NCBI GenBank assembly: GCA_017303615.1
Contig: JAFLCK010000014.1
Location: forward strand, 65,986-129,985
From: Obscuribacter phosphatis_A
GTDB lineage: Bacteria > Cyanobacteriota > Vampirovibrionia > Obscuribacterales > Obscuribacteraceae
DNA: 64,000 nt
Direction: 5' to 3'
The translations under genes were made by a program, and so were the position numbers. The notes below the pieces were generated by a model that was given only the letters and a program-made list of their open reading frames with translations, was not told the DNA's origin and searched no databases. Below, one piece after another: positions 51,480-60,435 of this stretch; the first letter of the stretch is position 1; each line of letters starts with the position of its first letter.

Positions 51480-51709
51480 GATGACTTTGGTCGCGCTTTG
51501 CGGGCGACCGACGCTAAGGGGTGTATAAAAACGTGATCTGGAGAAGAAGTCGACTTTGTCGACTGCGCTGTCGTTTAACTATTTAGAATTATTCATTTTT
51601 GAGGGGGGAGAGTCGATTGGGGAAAATCCCCATGGTCTCGTAATTCCCCCACCGGATTTTTCGCCGAGGCAATAAACGTATAATTGCTTCAGTCCAAAAC
51701 GGAAGCTCC

Positions 51710-52729
51710 ATGGATATAGACCCTGAAATGCCCGAGTCCGAACCAGCGCCCGAGTCCGAACCAGCACCCGAGTCCGAACCAGCGCCCGAGTCCGAACCAG
51801 CGCCCGAGCCCGAAGCCGCCACAGACAATCTGCGCCAGGCTGGGGTCTACAGCGTTTTCTTGCGCTCCCAAGAAGATGGACGCCACCGATATTTCCTCAC
51901 CAAGATCGTCCATCTAGACGAAAATATCGTTCATTTGGTGGTGCTCAGCCCCGACTTTGCCTATCGGCCCGACAGCCTGCAGGCGGAACAAAGCAAAGCC
52001 ACTCTGCCCGGCGACATTGAAGAAGCCCGCAGCCGGCATATGAGCGTTTCGCGGCGTCTATTTAGTTTGATGTTGCCGGTCTATTGCTATGAAGAGGCTG
52101 TCACCGACCACGAATTGAACGGTTACCGCCGCTGGAAGATTCTAGATACTAGGGAGGTCGCCGATGCGCCCTCGCAGCTGCCCGGCTTTGACGGTAAGAG
52201 TGCCGCCTGGCGCATCTTTCTCTTTTCGGGTGTACCCTTCGGGCTTCTCCAGGCTGCCTGGCACTACTATATAGATGGTCTCACCGTTGCTCTTCTGGTC
52301 TTGCCGCTCTCAACCATCATCTTTGGCGGCGGTATGGTCCTCACCCAGCGCTATTTCGTCAAGCGGCGCCTGCAGAAAAGCGGAACCCTGGCCAAAGGCT
52401 GGGAAGATAGCGCCATGTCCGCCTATCAGATGGCTGAAACCCAGCTGGCATTGCCCTTCTCGGCGGCGTTCGCTCGGGCGCTTGGCGCTCTTTCTCGACT
52501 GAAGGGCAGCCGAATCATTCTCAAAGATCAGGCCGGCACAATCGAAGCTGAAGTGAAAGAGGGGTTCTCCTCGGAGGGGCAGTCGGTTTCCATATCTATA
52601 TACTCAGTTGGACTGGACCGCGCCGGCGTGGTGGTGCGCAGTGTGCCTAGAAAGGGCGGCGAGCTGGATCTGGGCAAAAACCATGAGAATGTCCAGTCGA
52701 TTTTGAACTTCCTAAAAGAGGGTGTTTAA
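51710..52729 (+). CDS. Membrane protein with Ser-Glu-Pro-Ala repeat N-terminus
   Basis: 339 residues, family not recognised. The N-terminus is a run of four six-residue units (SEPAPE) followed by a soluble domain (about 40-155) and two close membrane helices (about 163-185 and 188-208). The C-terminal cytoplasmic part includes a beta-rich stretch (RIILKDQAGTIEAEVKEGFSSEGQSVSISIY). ATG 51710. A 13-nt tandem repeat follows the stop. Confidence 0.75.
   Translation: MDIDPEMPESEPAPESEPAPESEPAPESEPAPEPEAATDNLRQAGVYSVFLRSQEDGRHRYFLTKIVHLDENIVHLVVLSPDFAYRPDSLQAEQSKATLPGDIEEARSRHMSVSRRLFSLMLPVYCYEEAVTDHELNGYRRWKILDTREVADAPSQLPGFDGKSAAWRIFLFSGVPFGLLQAAWHYYIDGLTVALLVLPLSTIIFGGGMVLTQRYFVKRRLQKSGTLAKGWEDSAMSAYQMAETQLALPFSAAFARALGALSRLKGSRIILKDQAGTIEAEVKEGFSSEGQSVSISIYSVGLDRAGVVVRSVPRKGGELDLGKNHENVQSILNFLKEGV
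51731..51802 (+). repeat. 18-nt tandem repeat encoding SEPAPE units
   Basis: Four in-phase 18-nt units differing at one base, plus a partial fifth. In-frame length variation would change the acidic/proline spacer without a frameshift. Confidence 0.92.
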
Positions 52730-52793
52730 TACTGCTCTTGGTGTATATGCTTTGGGCTTGTTTCTTGTGCTGTGTCTTATACAAGGAAGATGC

Positions 52794-52858
52794 AAGGCTA
52801 AAATACAAGGCTAAAATAAAAGGCGAAAATATAAGGCTAAGATACAAGGCGAAAATAC
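52794..52858 (+). repeat. 13-nt tandem repeat downstream of the membrane-protein gene
   Basis: Five units of AAGGC(T/G)AARATAN, A-rich, in the gap before the permease gene; a related AAGGAAGATGC precedes them. Confidence 0.85.
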
Positions 52859-52924
52859 AAGTAAAATCCACGGCAATTGTCGAGCGCCTTTTCGTAGTCG
52901 AATATTTGGTAAACTGACCAGGTT

Positions 52925-54382
52925 ATGCTAACTGGATTGCTTTGCCTGGCAGTGTTTTTTGTAATGGCCCTTGCTATGTACGGGCGGCGCATTTCGGCTT
53001 TGCTTGCTTTGCCCCTCATGGCTATCGCCATTGCCCTCATCGGCGGTGTCGAAGGTAAGGTCATCGTAAAAGATGTTTTGAGCGGCGGCGCCGTTAAGTT
53101 GCACAACGCCTACACTGCCACCATGTTTGGTGCGATGCTTGCCGAGTTGGTCAACAAGCACGGCATGGCTCGTTCGCTGGTGCGCTTTGTGGCTGAATTT
53201 GCCGGTGATAATCCCTACTTGCTAGGCGTCTTTCTTACCCTGGTTACCGCCTTGCTCTTTTCGACGCTGGGAGGTCTTGGCGCCGTGATTATGGTCGGCA
53301 CCATTATCTTGCCGGTCATGCTCTCACTGGGTATTCCTGCCCTATGTGCCGCCGGTCTCTTCCTCTTTGGCATTTCACTGGGTGGCATGTTCAACTTGAC
53401 CAATTGGCAGCTTTATACCGATGTACTCAAAATAGACCAACCTACGATTATTTCTTTTGTGGTGCCCTTCTCGCTCATCTTGGGCTTGGTTATTTTGTTG
53501 TTTTTGCTAATCGAGCTCAAAAAGAAAGGCAATCTACTTTATTTCTTGGGCGGGCTGCTCTGTCTTTCAGCGCTCTATGTGCCTCTCAGCGGCTACAATC
53601 CGGTCTCAACTCAAAACTCTAGCGCGGGCGCAACTGCAACTGCCGGCGCCAATGCTTCGGCTAATGCTTCTGCCAATGCCTCCGCCGCCGGTGCCGACAT
53701 CTACACTTATTCTCTCTATTTTGTCCTGTCGCTCATTGCTTATGCTTTCTATCGAGCCTTCTCCAAGAAAGAAAGCATGCCAGCCATCAGCTTGCTTACA
53801 CCGGTCGTTCCGCTTGTCTTTGTTTTGTTTTTGCACTGGGATATTATTCCAGCCTTTATGATGGGCATCACATATGGTGTGCTCACCACCTGGAAAAAAG
53901 ACTCGGTCAATATACTGACTCGCGCCATCATCGATGGTACCGCCAATGTGATTCCGGCTGTACTTCTGATGATGGGCATCGGCATGCTCATCACAGCCGT
54001 TATGGACAAAGGCGTCTCTGAAGCGATTGCTCCCCTGATCAAGGCTGTGGTGCCAAGCACGCCACTAATGTACATTCTTGGCTTTACGATGCTCGCCCCT
54101 TTTGCCCTCTATCGCGGTCCTCTCAGTTTGTGGGGCATGGGCAGCGGCTTGGTCACCTTGGTGGTAAACCTCACGACACTCTCGGCGCAGTCTGTGATGA
54201 GCATGCTCATGTCGGTCGGTCAGGTACAGGGCGTTTGCGACCCCACCAACACACAGAATATTTGGATAGCCACTTATCTTGGTGTCGACACTCAGGTCAT
54301 TCTCAAGAAAACATTACCCTATGCTATGCTCGCTGCTTTGCTCGGTCTTAGCCTGGCTGTCTTAAAAGGGTTTGTGCATTAA
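52925..54382 (+). CDS. Ion-transporter-superfamily permease
   Basis: 485 residues with about 11-12 hydrophobic helices. Internal organisation (two halves, each with a GxLGGxGAVI or GMGSGL-type re-entrant stretch and NxxN motifs such as FNLTNWQLYTD and DPTNTQNIW) fits the ion transporter superfamily (citrate/gluconate/C4-dicarboxylate-like). A loop between the halves carries an Ala/Asn/Ser low-complexity run (about 237-262), probably a repeat expansion. Its TAA overlaps the ATG of the hydantoinase gene by one base, so the permease likely imports that enzyme's substrate, a cyclic amide or 5-oxoproline-like compound. This substrate is inferred from context. Confidence 0.85.
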   Translation: MLTGLLCLAVFFVMALAMYGRRISALLALPLMAIAIALIGGVEGKVIVKDVLSGGAVKLHNAYTATMFGAMLAELVNKHGMARSLVRFVAEFAGDNPYLLGVFLTLVTALLFSTLGGLGAVIMVGTIILPVMLSLGIPALCAAGLFLFGISLGGMFNLTNWQLYTDVLKIDQPTIISFVVPFSLILGLVILLFLLIELKKKGNLLYFLGGLLCLSALYVPLSGYNPVSTQNSSAGATATAGANASANASANASAAGADIYTYSLYFVLSLIAYAFYRAFSKKESMPAISLLTPVVPLVFVLFLHWDIIPAFMMGITYGVLTTWKKDSVNILTRAIIDGTANVIPAVLLMMGIGMLITAVMDKGVSEAIAPLIKAVVPSTPLMYILGFTMLAPFALYRGPLSLWGMGSGLVTLVVNLTTLSAQSVMSMLMSVGQVQGVCDPTNTQNIWIATYLGVDTQVILKKTLPYAMLAALLGLSLAVLKGFVH

Positions 54383-56580
54383 TGGCTGAGCGCAACATCA
54401 GAATCGGCATCGATGTGGGTGGCACTTTCACCCATGCCGTGGCTGTCGACGGTAATTCTTCCACCTTGGTGGGCAAGGCGAAAGTGCCGACCAGTCACTC
54501 AGCGCCTGAAGGCGTCGCCCGCGGCATAGTCGATGCCCTCGCTCTCTTGTTGAAGACCTGCGGCATAGCTCCCGAGAATGTTTCTTTCATCGCCCATAGC
54601 ACCACCCAAGCCACCAACGCTCTGCTCGAAGGCGATGTCGTCAAAGTGGGCGTGCTCGGAATGAGCGGCAAGGGTCTCGCCTGGTTGGCCTCGCCTTCCA
54701 CGGCACTTGGTCGCATACCGCTTGCCGCCGGCGTTTTTATGGAGACCAGCCATCGCTTTATCGCATTAGATGAAAGCATCTCTCAGAGCGCATTTGAAGG
54801 CGCTATTGAGAAGCATTTGCTTGCCATGAAAGATGAGGGCTGTCAGGCTTTCGCTATTTCAGACGCATACAGCGTCGATGACGCTTCGCGCGAGGAAGCG
54901 GCTATGGCAGTGGCTGCACGCCTTGGTTTGCTTGCCACCTCTGGCTCTGAGGTCTCTAGGCTTTACGGGCTGAAAGTGCGCACCCGCACCGCCGCCATTA
55001 ATGCCGGCATTTTGCCCAAGATGATCGAATCGGCCAATATGACAGAAACCTCGGTGCGCCAAGCCGGAATCAGCGCCCCGATTATGATCATGCGCAGCGA
55101 CGGTGGCGTCATGGACCTGGCTTCGATGCGCAAACGTCCCATTCTTTCCATACTATCCGGTCCGGCTGCCGGTGTAGCCGCCGCCATGATGTTTCTGCGC
55201 ATCTCTGATGGTGTCTTTCTAGAAGTCGGCGGCACTTCGACCGATATCTCGGCAATTGCCAGCGGACGAGCCATGGTGCGCTCGGCTGAGATTGGCGGAC
55301 ACAAGGTCTATATGCGAACCCTCGATGTGCGCACAATCGGGGTAGCCGGCGGTTCGCTTTTGCGGCTCTCTAAAGACGACATCATCGACGTCGGTCCAAG
55401 AAGCGCTCACATAGCCGGTCTTAAATATACAGCCTTCCCCGCAGAAAATAGCGACAGCAAAAGCTATAAGGTGAAGTTGGTCAAACCACTGCCGAAAGAT
55501 AGCGACGACTATTTGGCTCTTGATACCACTGGTGGTGTGGCTCATACTCTTACACCTACATGTGCTTCTAATCTGCTCGGGCTGGTTCCCCAGGGCGATT
55601 GTGCCGTCGGTGACATCGAGAGCATCAAGAGCGGTTTCAGCGCCTTGAGCAGCTACTTAAGCAAATACGGGCAAGGGGAAGAGGCTTCTAAACAGTTGGC
55701 TTCTCGTTTGCTCGATATAGCCGCCCATAAGTGCATACCCACAGTCAAGGCGCTCATTGCCGAGAACAAGCTCGATCCCGATCTTACTCTCTTGGTGGGC
55801 GGCGGCGGTGGCGCGGCTGCCATTGTGCCTTATCTCGCTAAAGTGATGAAGCTTGATCACACTATCGCCCAAGACGCCGATGTCATTTCCGCCATCGGTG
55901 TGGCTATGGCGCTCATTCGCGAAACAATCGAAAAGCAAGTGGCTGACACTTCGGCGCAAGACGCCATTCTTGCCTTGCGCGCCGAAGCCGTGCGTTCGGT
56001 GGAAGCCATGGGCGCCGACCCTGCCACAGTAGAAGTGCATATTGAAATAGACAGCAAGACCAGTATCGTGCGCGCCACTGCCTGCGGTGCAGCTAAAGCG
56101 GGCGGTGCCAACGAACAGAATGCCTTGGATGATGAAGGGCGTAAGGCGAAAGCGGCGCAGTCGATGAGAGTGGAATCGCAGCATACCCAAGAAGTCTGTC
56201 GCTCTCATTTCTTCACCATATACGGTGCTAATGTCAGTCGCTCGGGCAGTTTCTTTTCTATGCCGATGCCCTTTTTGCGATCAACCAGCTTTGCCTTGCG
56301 TGTGGTCGATCGCGAGGGCGTGATCAGGCTCTCAGCCAGAGCCGGAGCCGCCCGGGCTTGTACCCGCGACGGTGCTGAATCGGCCATTCGCGAGCTAATC
56401 GAAGCTCATGCCACCTGGGGCGATGCTGGTAAAGTGATTCCCGACATCTTGCTTTTGGTGGGCGCCAGGGTGGTAGATTTGTCCGGCTTGCTCAACGACG
56501 AACAAGTCTTGGCTTTAGCCCGCTCTGAACTTGCCAGCCAACCGCCGCAAGCAGAAGTGCTGGTCGTAGCGAAGTTCTGA
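54382..56580 (+). CDS. Hydantoinase A / oxoprolinase family protein
   Basis: ATP-dependent opening of a cyclic amide (hydantoin, N-methylhydantoin or 5-oxoproline). 732 residues. The N-terminal hydantoinase/oxoprolinase domain begins RNIRIGIDVGGTFTHAVAVDG with an actin-like phosphate loop and HSTTQATNALLEGDVVKVGVLG; the middle domain contains MIMRSDGGVMDLASMRKRPILSILSGPAAGVA (quoted only in part), VGGTSTDISAIASGR and GGGGGAAAIVPYLAK. No HyuB partner follows, although HyuA proteins generally pair with HyuB. The last codons and stop lie inside a 22-nt tandem repeat. Confidence 0.92.
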   Translation: MAERNIRIGIDVGGTFTHAVAVDGNSSTLVGKAKVPTSHSAPEGVARGIVDALALLLKTCGIAPENVSFIAHSTTQATNALLEGDVVKVGVLGMSGKGLAWLASPSTALGRIPLAAGVFMETSHRFIALDESISQSAFEGAIEKHLLAMKDEGCQAFAISDAYSVDDASREEAAMAVAARLGLLATSGSEVSRLYGLKVRTRTAAINAGILPKMIESANMTETSVRQAGISAPIMIMRSDGGVMDLASMRKRPILSILSGPAAGVAAAMMFLRISDGVFLEVGGTSTDISAIASGRAMVRSAEIGGHKVYMRTLDVRTIGVAGGSLLRLSKDDIIDVGPRSAHIAGLKYTAFPAENSDSKSYKVKLVKPLPKDSDDYLALDTTGGVAHTLTPTCASNLLGLVPQGDCAVGDIESIKSGFSALSSYLSKYGQGEEASKQLASRLLDIAAHKCIPTVKALIAENKLDPDLTLLVGGGGGAAAIVPYLAKVMKLDHTIAQDADVISAIGVAMALIRETIEKQVADTSAQDAILALRAEAVRSVEAMGADPATVEVHIEIDSKTSIVRATACGAAKAGGANEQNALDDEGRKAKAAQSMRVESQHTQEVCRSHFFTIYGANVSRSGSFFSMPMPFLRSTSFALRVVDREGVIRLSARAGAARACTRDGAESAIRELIEAHATWGDAGKVIPDILLLVGARVVDLSGLLNDEQVLALARSELASQPPQAEVLVVAKF

Positions 56581-56744
56581 CATAATTGAAGCGAAGCTTT
56601 GACTTATTTGAAGCAAAGCTTTGACTTATTTGTAGCCAAGTTCTGACCCAGTTGAAGTCGAGTCCTGATCTAGTTGAAGCCAATTTCTGACCGGATTTAA
56701 GCCAAGTTCTGACCTAATTAAAACCAAGTTCTGATTTAATTGAA
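56569..56744 (+). repeat. 22-nt tandem repeat from the hydantoinase stop codon to the next start
   Basis: Eight in-phase 22-nt units of the type GCCAAGTTCTGACNTANTTGAA, with 1-6 differences each. The first unit includes the stop codon of the upstream gene and the last ends one base before the ATG at 56746, so the array is the whole intergenic region. Confidence 0.93.
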
Positions 56745-56745
56745 A

Positions 56746-57174
56746 ATGATGGAAGTACAGCCAAACTCTCAAGAACATGCCGCTCTTTTTGCCCTCGGCT
56801 TGAAGCAGTTCAGTGAAGGGCAGTACTTTGAATGTCATGAAAGCTGGGAAGCCTATTGGAGGCCTCTGCAAGCTGGAGTGGAAAAAGACCTGGTGCAAGG
56901 CTTGATTCAGGTTTCGGTGGCTTACCATCATTGGCACAAGGGTAATGTCAAGGGCGCCCTGCGGCTTGTCGAGCGGGCGCTGCCTCGCATCACCGAAGCC
57001 TTGCCGGTTTACATGGGGCTCGATTTGACGAGTTATTTCGACAAGCTGCTGAAAGAACACGCCAAACTGCAGGCGCTGCAAAGCTCTAAGCTTGAGGACG
57101 GTGCCACAGGTGCAAGCGGCGAATTAGCAGATCTGCGACCAGATGCGCCTCGACTTATCCAGCTTGAAAAGTAG
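56746..57174 (+). CDS. DUF309-domain protein
   Basis: 142 residues. Residues 10-95 have the DUF309 pattern: ALGLKQFSEGQYFECHESWEAYWRPL followed by DLVQGLIQVSVAYHHWHKGNVKGALRLVERAL. The helical fold with conserved FECHE and HHxxxGN motifs is common in cyanobacteria and bacilli; function is unknown. ATG 56746 or the adjacent ATG 56749 may be used; the ribosome-binding region is supplied by the tandem repeat and is poor. The C-terminal 30 residues are low complexity. Confidence 0.87.
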   Translation: MMEVQPNSQEHAALFALGLKQFSEGQYFECHESWEAYWRPLQAGVEKDLVQGLIQVSVAYHHWHKGNVKGALRLVERALPRITEALPVYMGLDLTSYFDKLLKEHAKLQALQSSKLEDGATGASGELADLRPDAPRLIQLEK

Positions 57175-57301
57175 TTTGCGCTGCTACGTAAATTTAGGCG
57201 ACGCAAGGCGTTGTAAATATGGCTTCAATATTGTCCAATGCTCTTAAACAGGCTATCATCATTATCCAATTGGAATTCCTCATTTACTAAAGAGCGGTCA
57301 A

Positions 57302-58219
57302 GTGAAGCCTGCCAACACAATACTCGTTGTTGACGACGAACAAGTTAACACCACACTATTGAGTGAGGTCTTAAAGAAAGCCGGGTATTCGGTAAACTCG
57401 GCCAATGACGGTTTCAAAGCTATTGCTGCTTGCAAAGTGCGCACGCCCGATGTGATTGTGCTCGACTTGCACATGCCCCTCATGGGTGGCATGGAAGTCT
57501 ACAACCGCCTGCGCGCCGAAGAGAAAACCCAATCAATTCCGATAATTTTTCTAGCCGCCCGCGATAAGACCCTGCCTTCCTTTTCTGGTGATGATGCCAG
57601 CAACGAAGACATAATCTTTAAGCCGGTAGAGCCTAATGAGCTGCTTTCGCGGGTTAAGAGTGTTCTCAAAGAGAAAGCCCTGAAAGACGAATTGCGTCGC
57701 AAAGAGGCTCAAATCAAGGAGCTCAGCCTCACCGATAGTCTGACTGCACTCAAGACCACGCGCTATTTGGAAGAGTTTATGCAGATTGGCATCAGACAAG
57801 CCAAGCGCTATTCGGTGCCAATGTCGGTAGTGGTTTTGGAACTGGATAAACACGCCGAAATGGCAAAAGCACTGGCGCAGTCTTCTTTCGATGCCATTGT
57901 TTCGCAAACAGCCCAGCTGGTTGCCAAGCAAATGCGCGATTCAGATATCGTAGTGCGCACCGGCGCCGCCGAGTTTACAGTTGTGCTCACCTGCACCTCC
58001 CGCGAAGGTGCCATTGAAGTAGCTGAAAGATTGCGCACCTCGGTAGCTGCTTCAACTTTTGCCGTGGGTTCAGAGTCTAGGCAACTCACCGTTTCTGTTG
58101 GCATCTGCCAATATGCCAAGCATATGGACGACGACGGCTCGGTCTTGCTCTCGCACGCCCGGGCGGCGGTCAATCACGCCCACAACAGCGGCGGCAACAT
58201 GACCCTCATGGCCGAATAA
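57302..58219 (+). CDS. Response regulator with degenerate GGDEF domain
   Basis: 305 residues. The receiver domain (1-125) is complete: DDE near residue 11, phospho-acceptor D55 in VIVLDLHMPLMGG, and the KP switch lysine. The GGDEF-fold domain (about 140-300) starts SLTDSLTALKTTRYLEEF, but its signature is GAAEF in place of GGDEF and the metal site (VVLELDKHAEM) is altered, so cyclic-di-GMP synthesis is unlikely. It may be a phosphorylation-controlled binding module. GTG start at 57302. Confidence 0.93.
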   Translation: MKPANTILVVDDEQVNTTLLSEVLKKAGYSVNSANDGFKAIAACKVRTPDVIVLDLHMPLMGGMEVYNRLRAEEKTQSIPIIFLAARDKTLPSFSGDDASNEDIIFKPVEPNELLSRVKSVLKEKALKDELRRKEAQIKELSLTDSLTALKTTRYLEEFMQIGIRQAKRYSVPMSVVVLELDKHAEMAKALAQSSFDAIVSQTAQLVAKQMRDSDIVVRTGAAEFTVVLTCTSREGAIEVAERLRTSVAASTFAVGSESRQLTVSVGICQYAKHMDDDGSVLLSHARAAVNHAHNSGGNMTLMAE

Positions 58220-58369
58220 GCCCGGCCAAAGCAAGTCTAGTTAAGTAGTTGCCCTTATAGCCATCCGAAGACCCGGCTCATGCGCTGCTTGACCGACCAT
58301 TGCAATAATGGCTGTAAAGCCTTTAACAAAACCTGGCAAGAGCCGAGACTTCTGTTAAAATAACCCCAT

Positions 58370-58443
58370 CGGGGCGTAGCGCAGCTTGGTAGCGCGTCCG
58401 TTTCGGGTGCGGAAGGCCGGAGGTTCAAATCCTCTCGCCCCGA
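58370..58443 (+). tRNA. tRNA-Pro (anticodon CGG)
   Basis: Cloverleaf folds by eye: acceptor CGGGGCG / CGCCCCG with discriminator A, D arm containing AGCGCAGCTTGGTAGCGC, anticodon stem TCCGT / GCGGA with loop TTCGGGT (anticodon CGG), variable AGGCC and T arm GGAGG TTCAAAT CCTCT. The 3' CCA is not encoded. 74 nt. Confidence 0.96.
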
Positions 58444-58509
58444 TATTTTCAGAGCGCTCAACTTTATTTTGCAGTTGGGCGTTTCTTTTTAGGTGCTGGG
58501 GTAAATGCA

Positions 58510-59148
58510 ATGCTAGCCTATCTCAAGGGCGAAATCATAGCCAAAGAAATGAGCGGCGGACCGGTGGACCGGTTGGTCATAGATGTGGGCGGCGTCGGCT
58601 TTGAAGTAGCTGTGGCCCATAGCACGCTCATGACCGTCGGGCAGCCGGGCGACCAGGCGACAGTGCATGTTTCGGTGGCTATCAGAGAAACCGAATGGAC
58701 AATTTTTGGCTTTGCCCGCCATGACGAACGCCAGATGTTTACTCTTTTGCAATCGGTGACAGGCATCGGACCTCGCTTGGCACTAGCACTGGTCGGCACC
58801 CTCGGTGTTGATACATTGGTCGAAGCGGTCACATCTGAAAATCAGAAGATGATTTCGCAGGCTCCAGGTGTCGGCGCTAAAGTTGCGCAGCGCATAATTC
58901 TAGAATTGAAAACCAAGATGGAAGTTTTTGCCGCTGCCCGTGGTAAGTCTATTGCCAGCCCGGCTCAGACTAAGGGGCAACATGCGGTTATCGAGGAAGT
59001 GACCGATATATTGAGTCATTACGGTTATACTCCCACCGAAGTGCAAAGTGCCTTGAAAGAAGCAGAGAAAGCGGGTGTGCCTCGCGATACGGCCGAAGAA
59101 CTGCTGCGTTTTACACTCAAACTTTTGGGTGCAGGCGCCTTGAAATAG
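58510..59148 (+). CDS. ruvA: Holliday junction branch migration protein RuvA
   Basis: Tetramer that binds four-way junctions and recruits RuvB. 212 residues: an N-terminal OB fold (MLAYLKGEIIAKEM...VDVGGVGFEVAV), helix-hairpin-helix region (LLQSVTGIGPRLALALVGTLGVDTLVEAV and APGVGAKVAQRIILELK), and a C-terminal domain III (about 160-205: EVTDILSHYGYTPTEVQSALKEA) that binds RuvB. ruvB is not next to it. The next gene starts immediately after the stop. Confidence 0.98.
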   Translation: MLAYLKGEIIAKEMSGGPVDRLVIDVGGVGFEVAVAHSTLMTVGQPGDQATVHVSVAIRETEWTIFGFARHDERQMFTLLQSVTGIGPRLALALVGTLGVDTLVEAVTSENQKMISQAPGVGAKVAQRIILELKTKMEVFAAARGKSIASPAQTKGQHAVIEEVTDILSHYGYTPTEVQSALKEAEKAGVPRDTAEELLRFTLKLLGAGALK

Positions 59149-59850
59149 ATGAAACTGCCGACCCTCAAGTTCAGCTTTATCATTCCAAACATCTTTGCCT
59201 ATTTGTCTTTGCTGATACTGCTGGTGGTGGTATGGCTGGTTTTGCCTATCTATGCCGTAGCCAAGCCTATGAAGCATGATTTTCTCTCTATATTCGACTA
59301 TTGTGCTTATGCATTGATTCTTATTGTTTTCATCAGCAAGGCTCTTGCCAAAGGGCGCCGTTTTATCGGCAAGCCTCTAGATAGCTCTCTGCTCTTTGCT
59401 TATCTTGGCTATGGCAGTTATCTTTCGCTATTTATAATGAGTTCGATTCTTTGTCGACGTTTAAATTTTTGTTTGCTTAAGGGCTTTAGCTTACCCTATG
59501 CATTTTTGGTCTTGCTGGCACTGTCGATGGTGCTGATTACCAAAGGTCGCGGCTCTCGTTTGAATCAGTTAGTAGCTTATCCAGCTTGCCTCGGCCTATT
59601 GCTTGCCATGGTCGCCTTGCCTCTCTTGCAAGGGGCTTGGTTGCCCTTGCTGGCTCTGCCTGGTGTATTTATAGTAATGACCTGGTTGGTAAAAAAGAAT
59701 GAACGCGAAGAAGCCCTGCGTTTATCAATGGAAGACTTGTCGGAGGTGCTAGAGGGCACCAAAATAGAAGTAGTGCAAGATGAAGGCGAGAAACTTGAGC
59801 CGGTGCAAGTGATTGAGGCTAAGTTCAAGATATTGCCCTATTTGTATTAG
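59149..59850 (+). CDS. Polytopic membrane protein of unknown function
   Basis: 233 residues with about six hydrophobic helices (for example 10-38, 48-65, 82-100, 112-128, 140-155 and 160-180), then an acidic C-terminal tail of about 50 residues (EEALRLSMEDLSEVLEGTK...). Not recognised. ATG is the codon right after the ruvA stop, so it is translationally linked to ruvA. Confidence 0.75.
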   Translation: MKLPTLKFSFIIPNIFAYLSLLILLVVVWLVLPIYAVAKPMKHDFLSIFDYCAYALILIVFISKALAKGRRFIGKPLDSSLLFAYLGYGSYLSLFIMSSILCRRLNFCLLKGFSLPYAFLVLLALSMVLITKGRGSRLNQLVAYPACLGLLLAMVALPLLQGAWLPLLALPGVFIVMTWLVKKNEREEALRLSMEDLSEVLEGTKIEVVQDEGEKLEPVQVIEAKFKILPYLY

Positions 59851-59864
59851 TATCTTTGCCTTGC

Positions 59865-60428
59865 TTAAGGCTCGTCTGCGTACTTTGCAAGAACAATCTG
59901 AGGATCCCAGCCAACTATAGCCCTTACAGGTTTGAGCAGCCAGTGCTTTTGAACGCAGCGGCTGAAGAAGAGTTCGTGCTCGGCTTCGGTTTTTGACATT
60001 TCGTGCAGCGCAGGCAGTAAATGGTCTAGCCCGAGAGCGTGGGCATGAGCAGCGGCTACATCGTATTCTTTGACATTGTCGTTTTCAAGTTTACCGGCAA
60101 AATACATAGGCAAAAACCAACCGGTAAAGAAACAGCCGACATAGGCGCAGTTGCCGATGAAGTTCATCAAGATCTCGCGCCACAGTGCCGGTTTGGCGTT
60201 CATCTCTTGCAGCATCTTACCGACGGTCTGACGGTGTTCTACTTCTTCTTTTTCAATGCGGGCGATGGTTTCGCGTTCGATGCCCGGCGGCAATGAACGC
60301 CAGTGCCCGGCATAGGCCCGCGCCGCTGCGCGCTCGCCGCTATAGGCCAGCTGCAAAATAGTAATAAAGGCTTTCTTGTGATAGGCAGAATCTCCCTCTT
60401 TTACTTGAATGGGTTCCTGCTTTGCCAA
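59865..60428 (-). CDS. Ferritin-like diiron protein (COQ7/rubrerythrin-like)
   Basis: 187 residues of helices with two diiron half-sites: a Glu in LAYSGERAAARAYAGH followed by EEVEHR (ExxH), and later a helical HAHALGLDHLL with EAEHELFF (ExxH). This is the pattern of demethoxyubiquinone hydroxylase (COQ7) and related oxidases. Unlike soluble ferritins there is a hydrophobic stretch (NFIGNCAYVGCFFTGWFLPMYF, about 90-112), consistent with membrane contact. Start TTG 60428. It is 7 bp downstream of the WYL regulator on the same strand. Substrate unknown. Confidence 0.8.
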   Translation of the reverse strand: MAKQEPIQVKEGDSAYHKKAFITILQLAYSGERAAARAYAGHWRSLPPGIERETIARIEKEEVEHRQTVGKMLQEMNAKPALWREILMNFIGNCAYVGCFFTGWFLPMYFAGKLENDNVKEYDVAAAHAHALGLDHLLPALHEMSKTEAEHELFFSRCVQKHWLLKPVRAIVGWDPQIVLAKYADEP

Positions 60429-60435
60429 GTTAGCC

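Noticed and set aside
55657..56208. 183-residue antisense frame in the hydantoinase gene
   Set aside because: Shadow of a conserved plus-strand gene.
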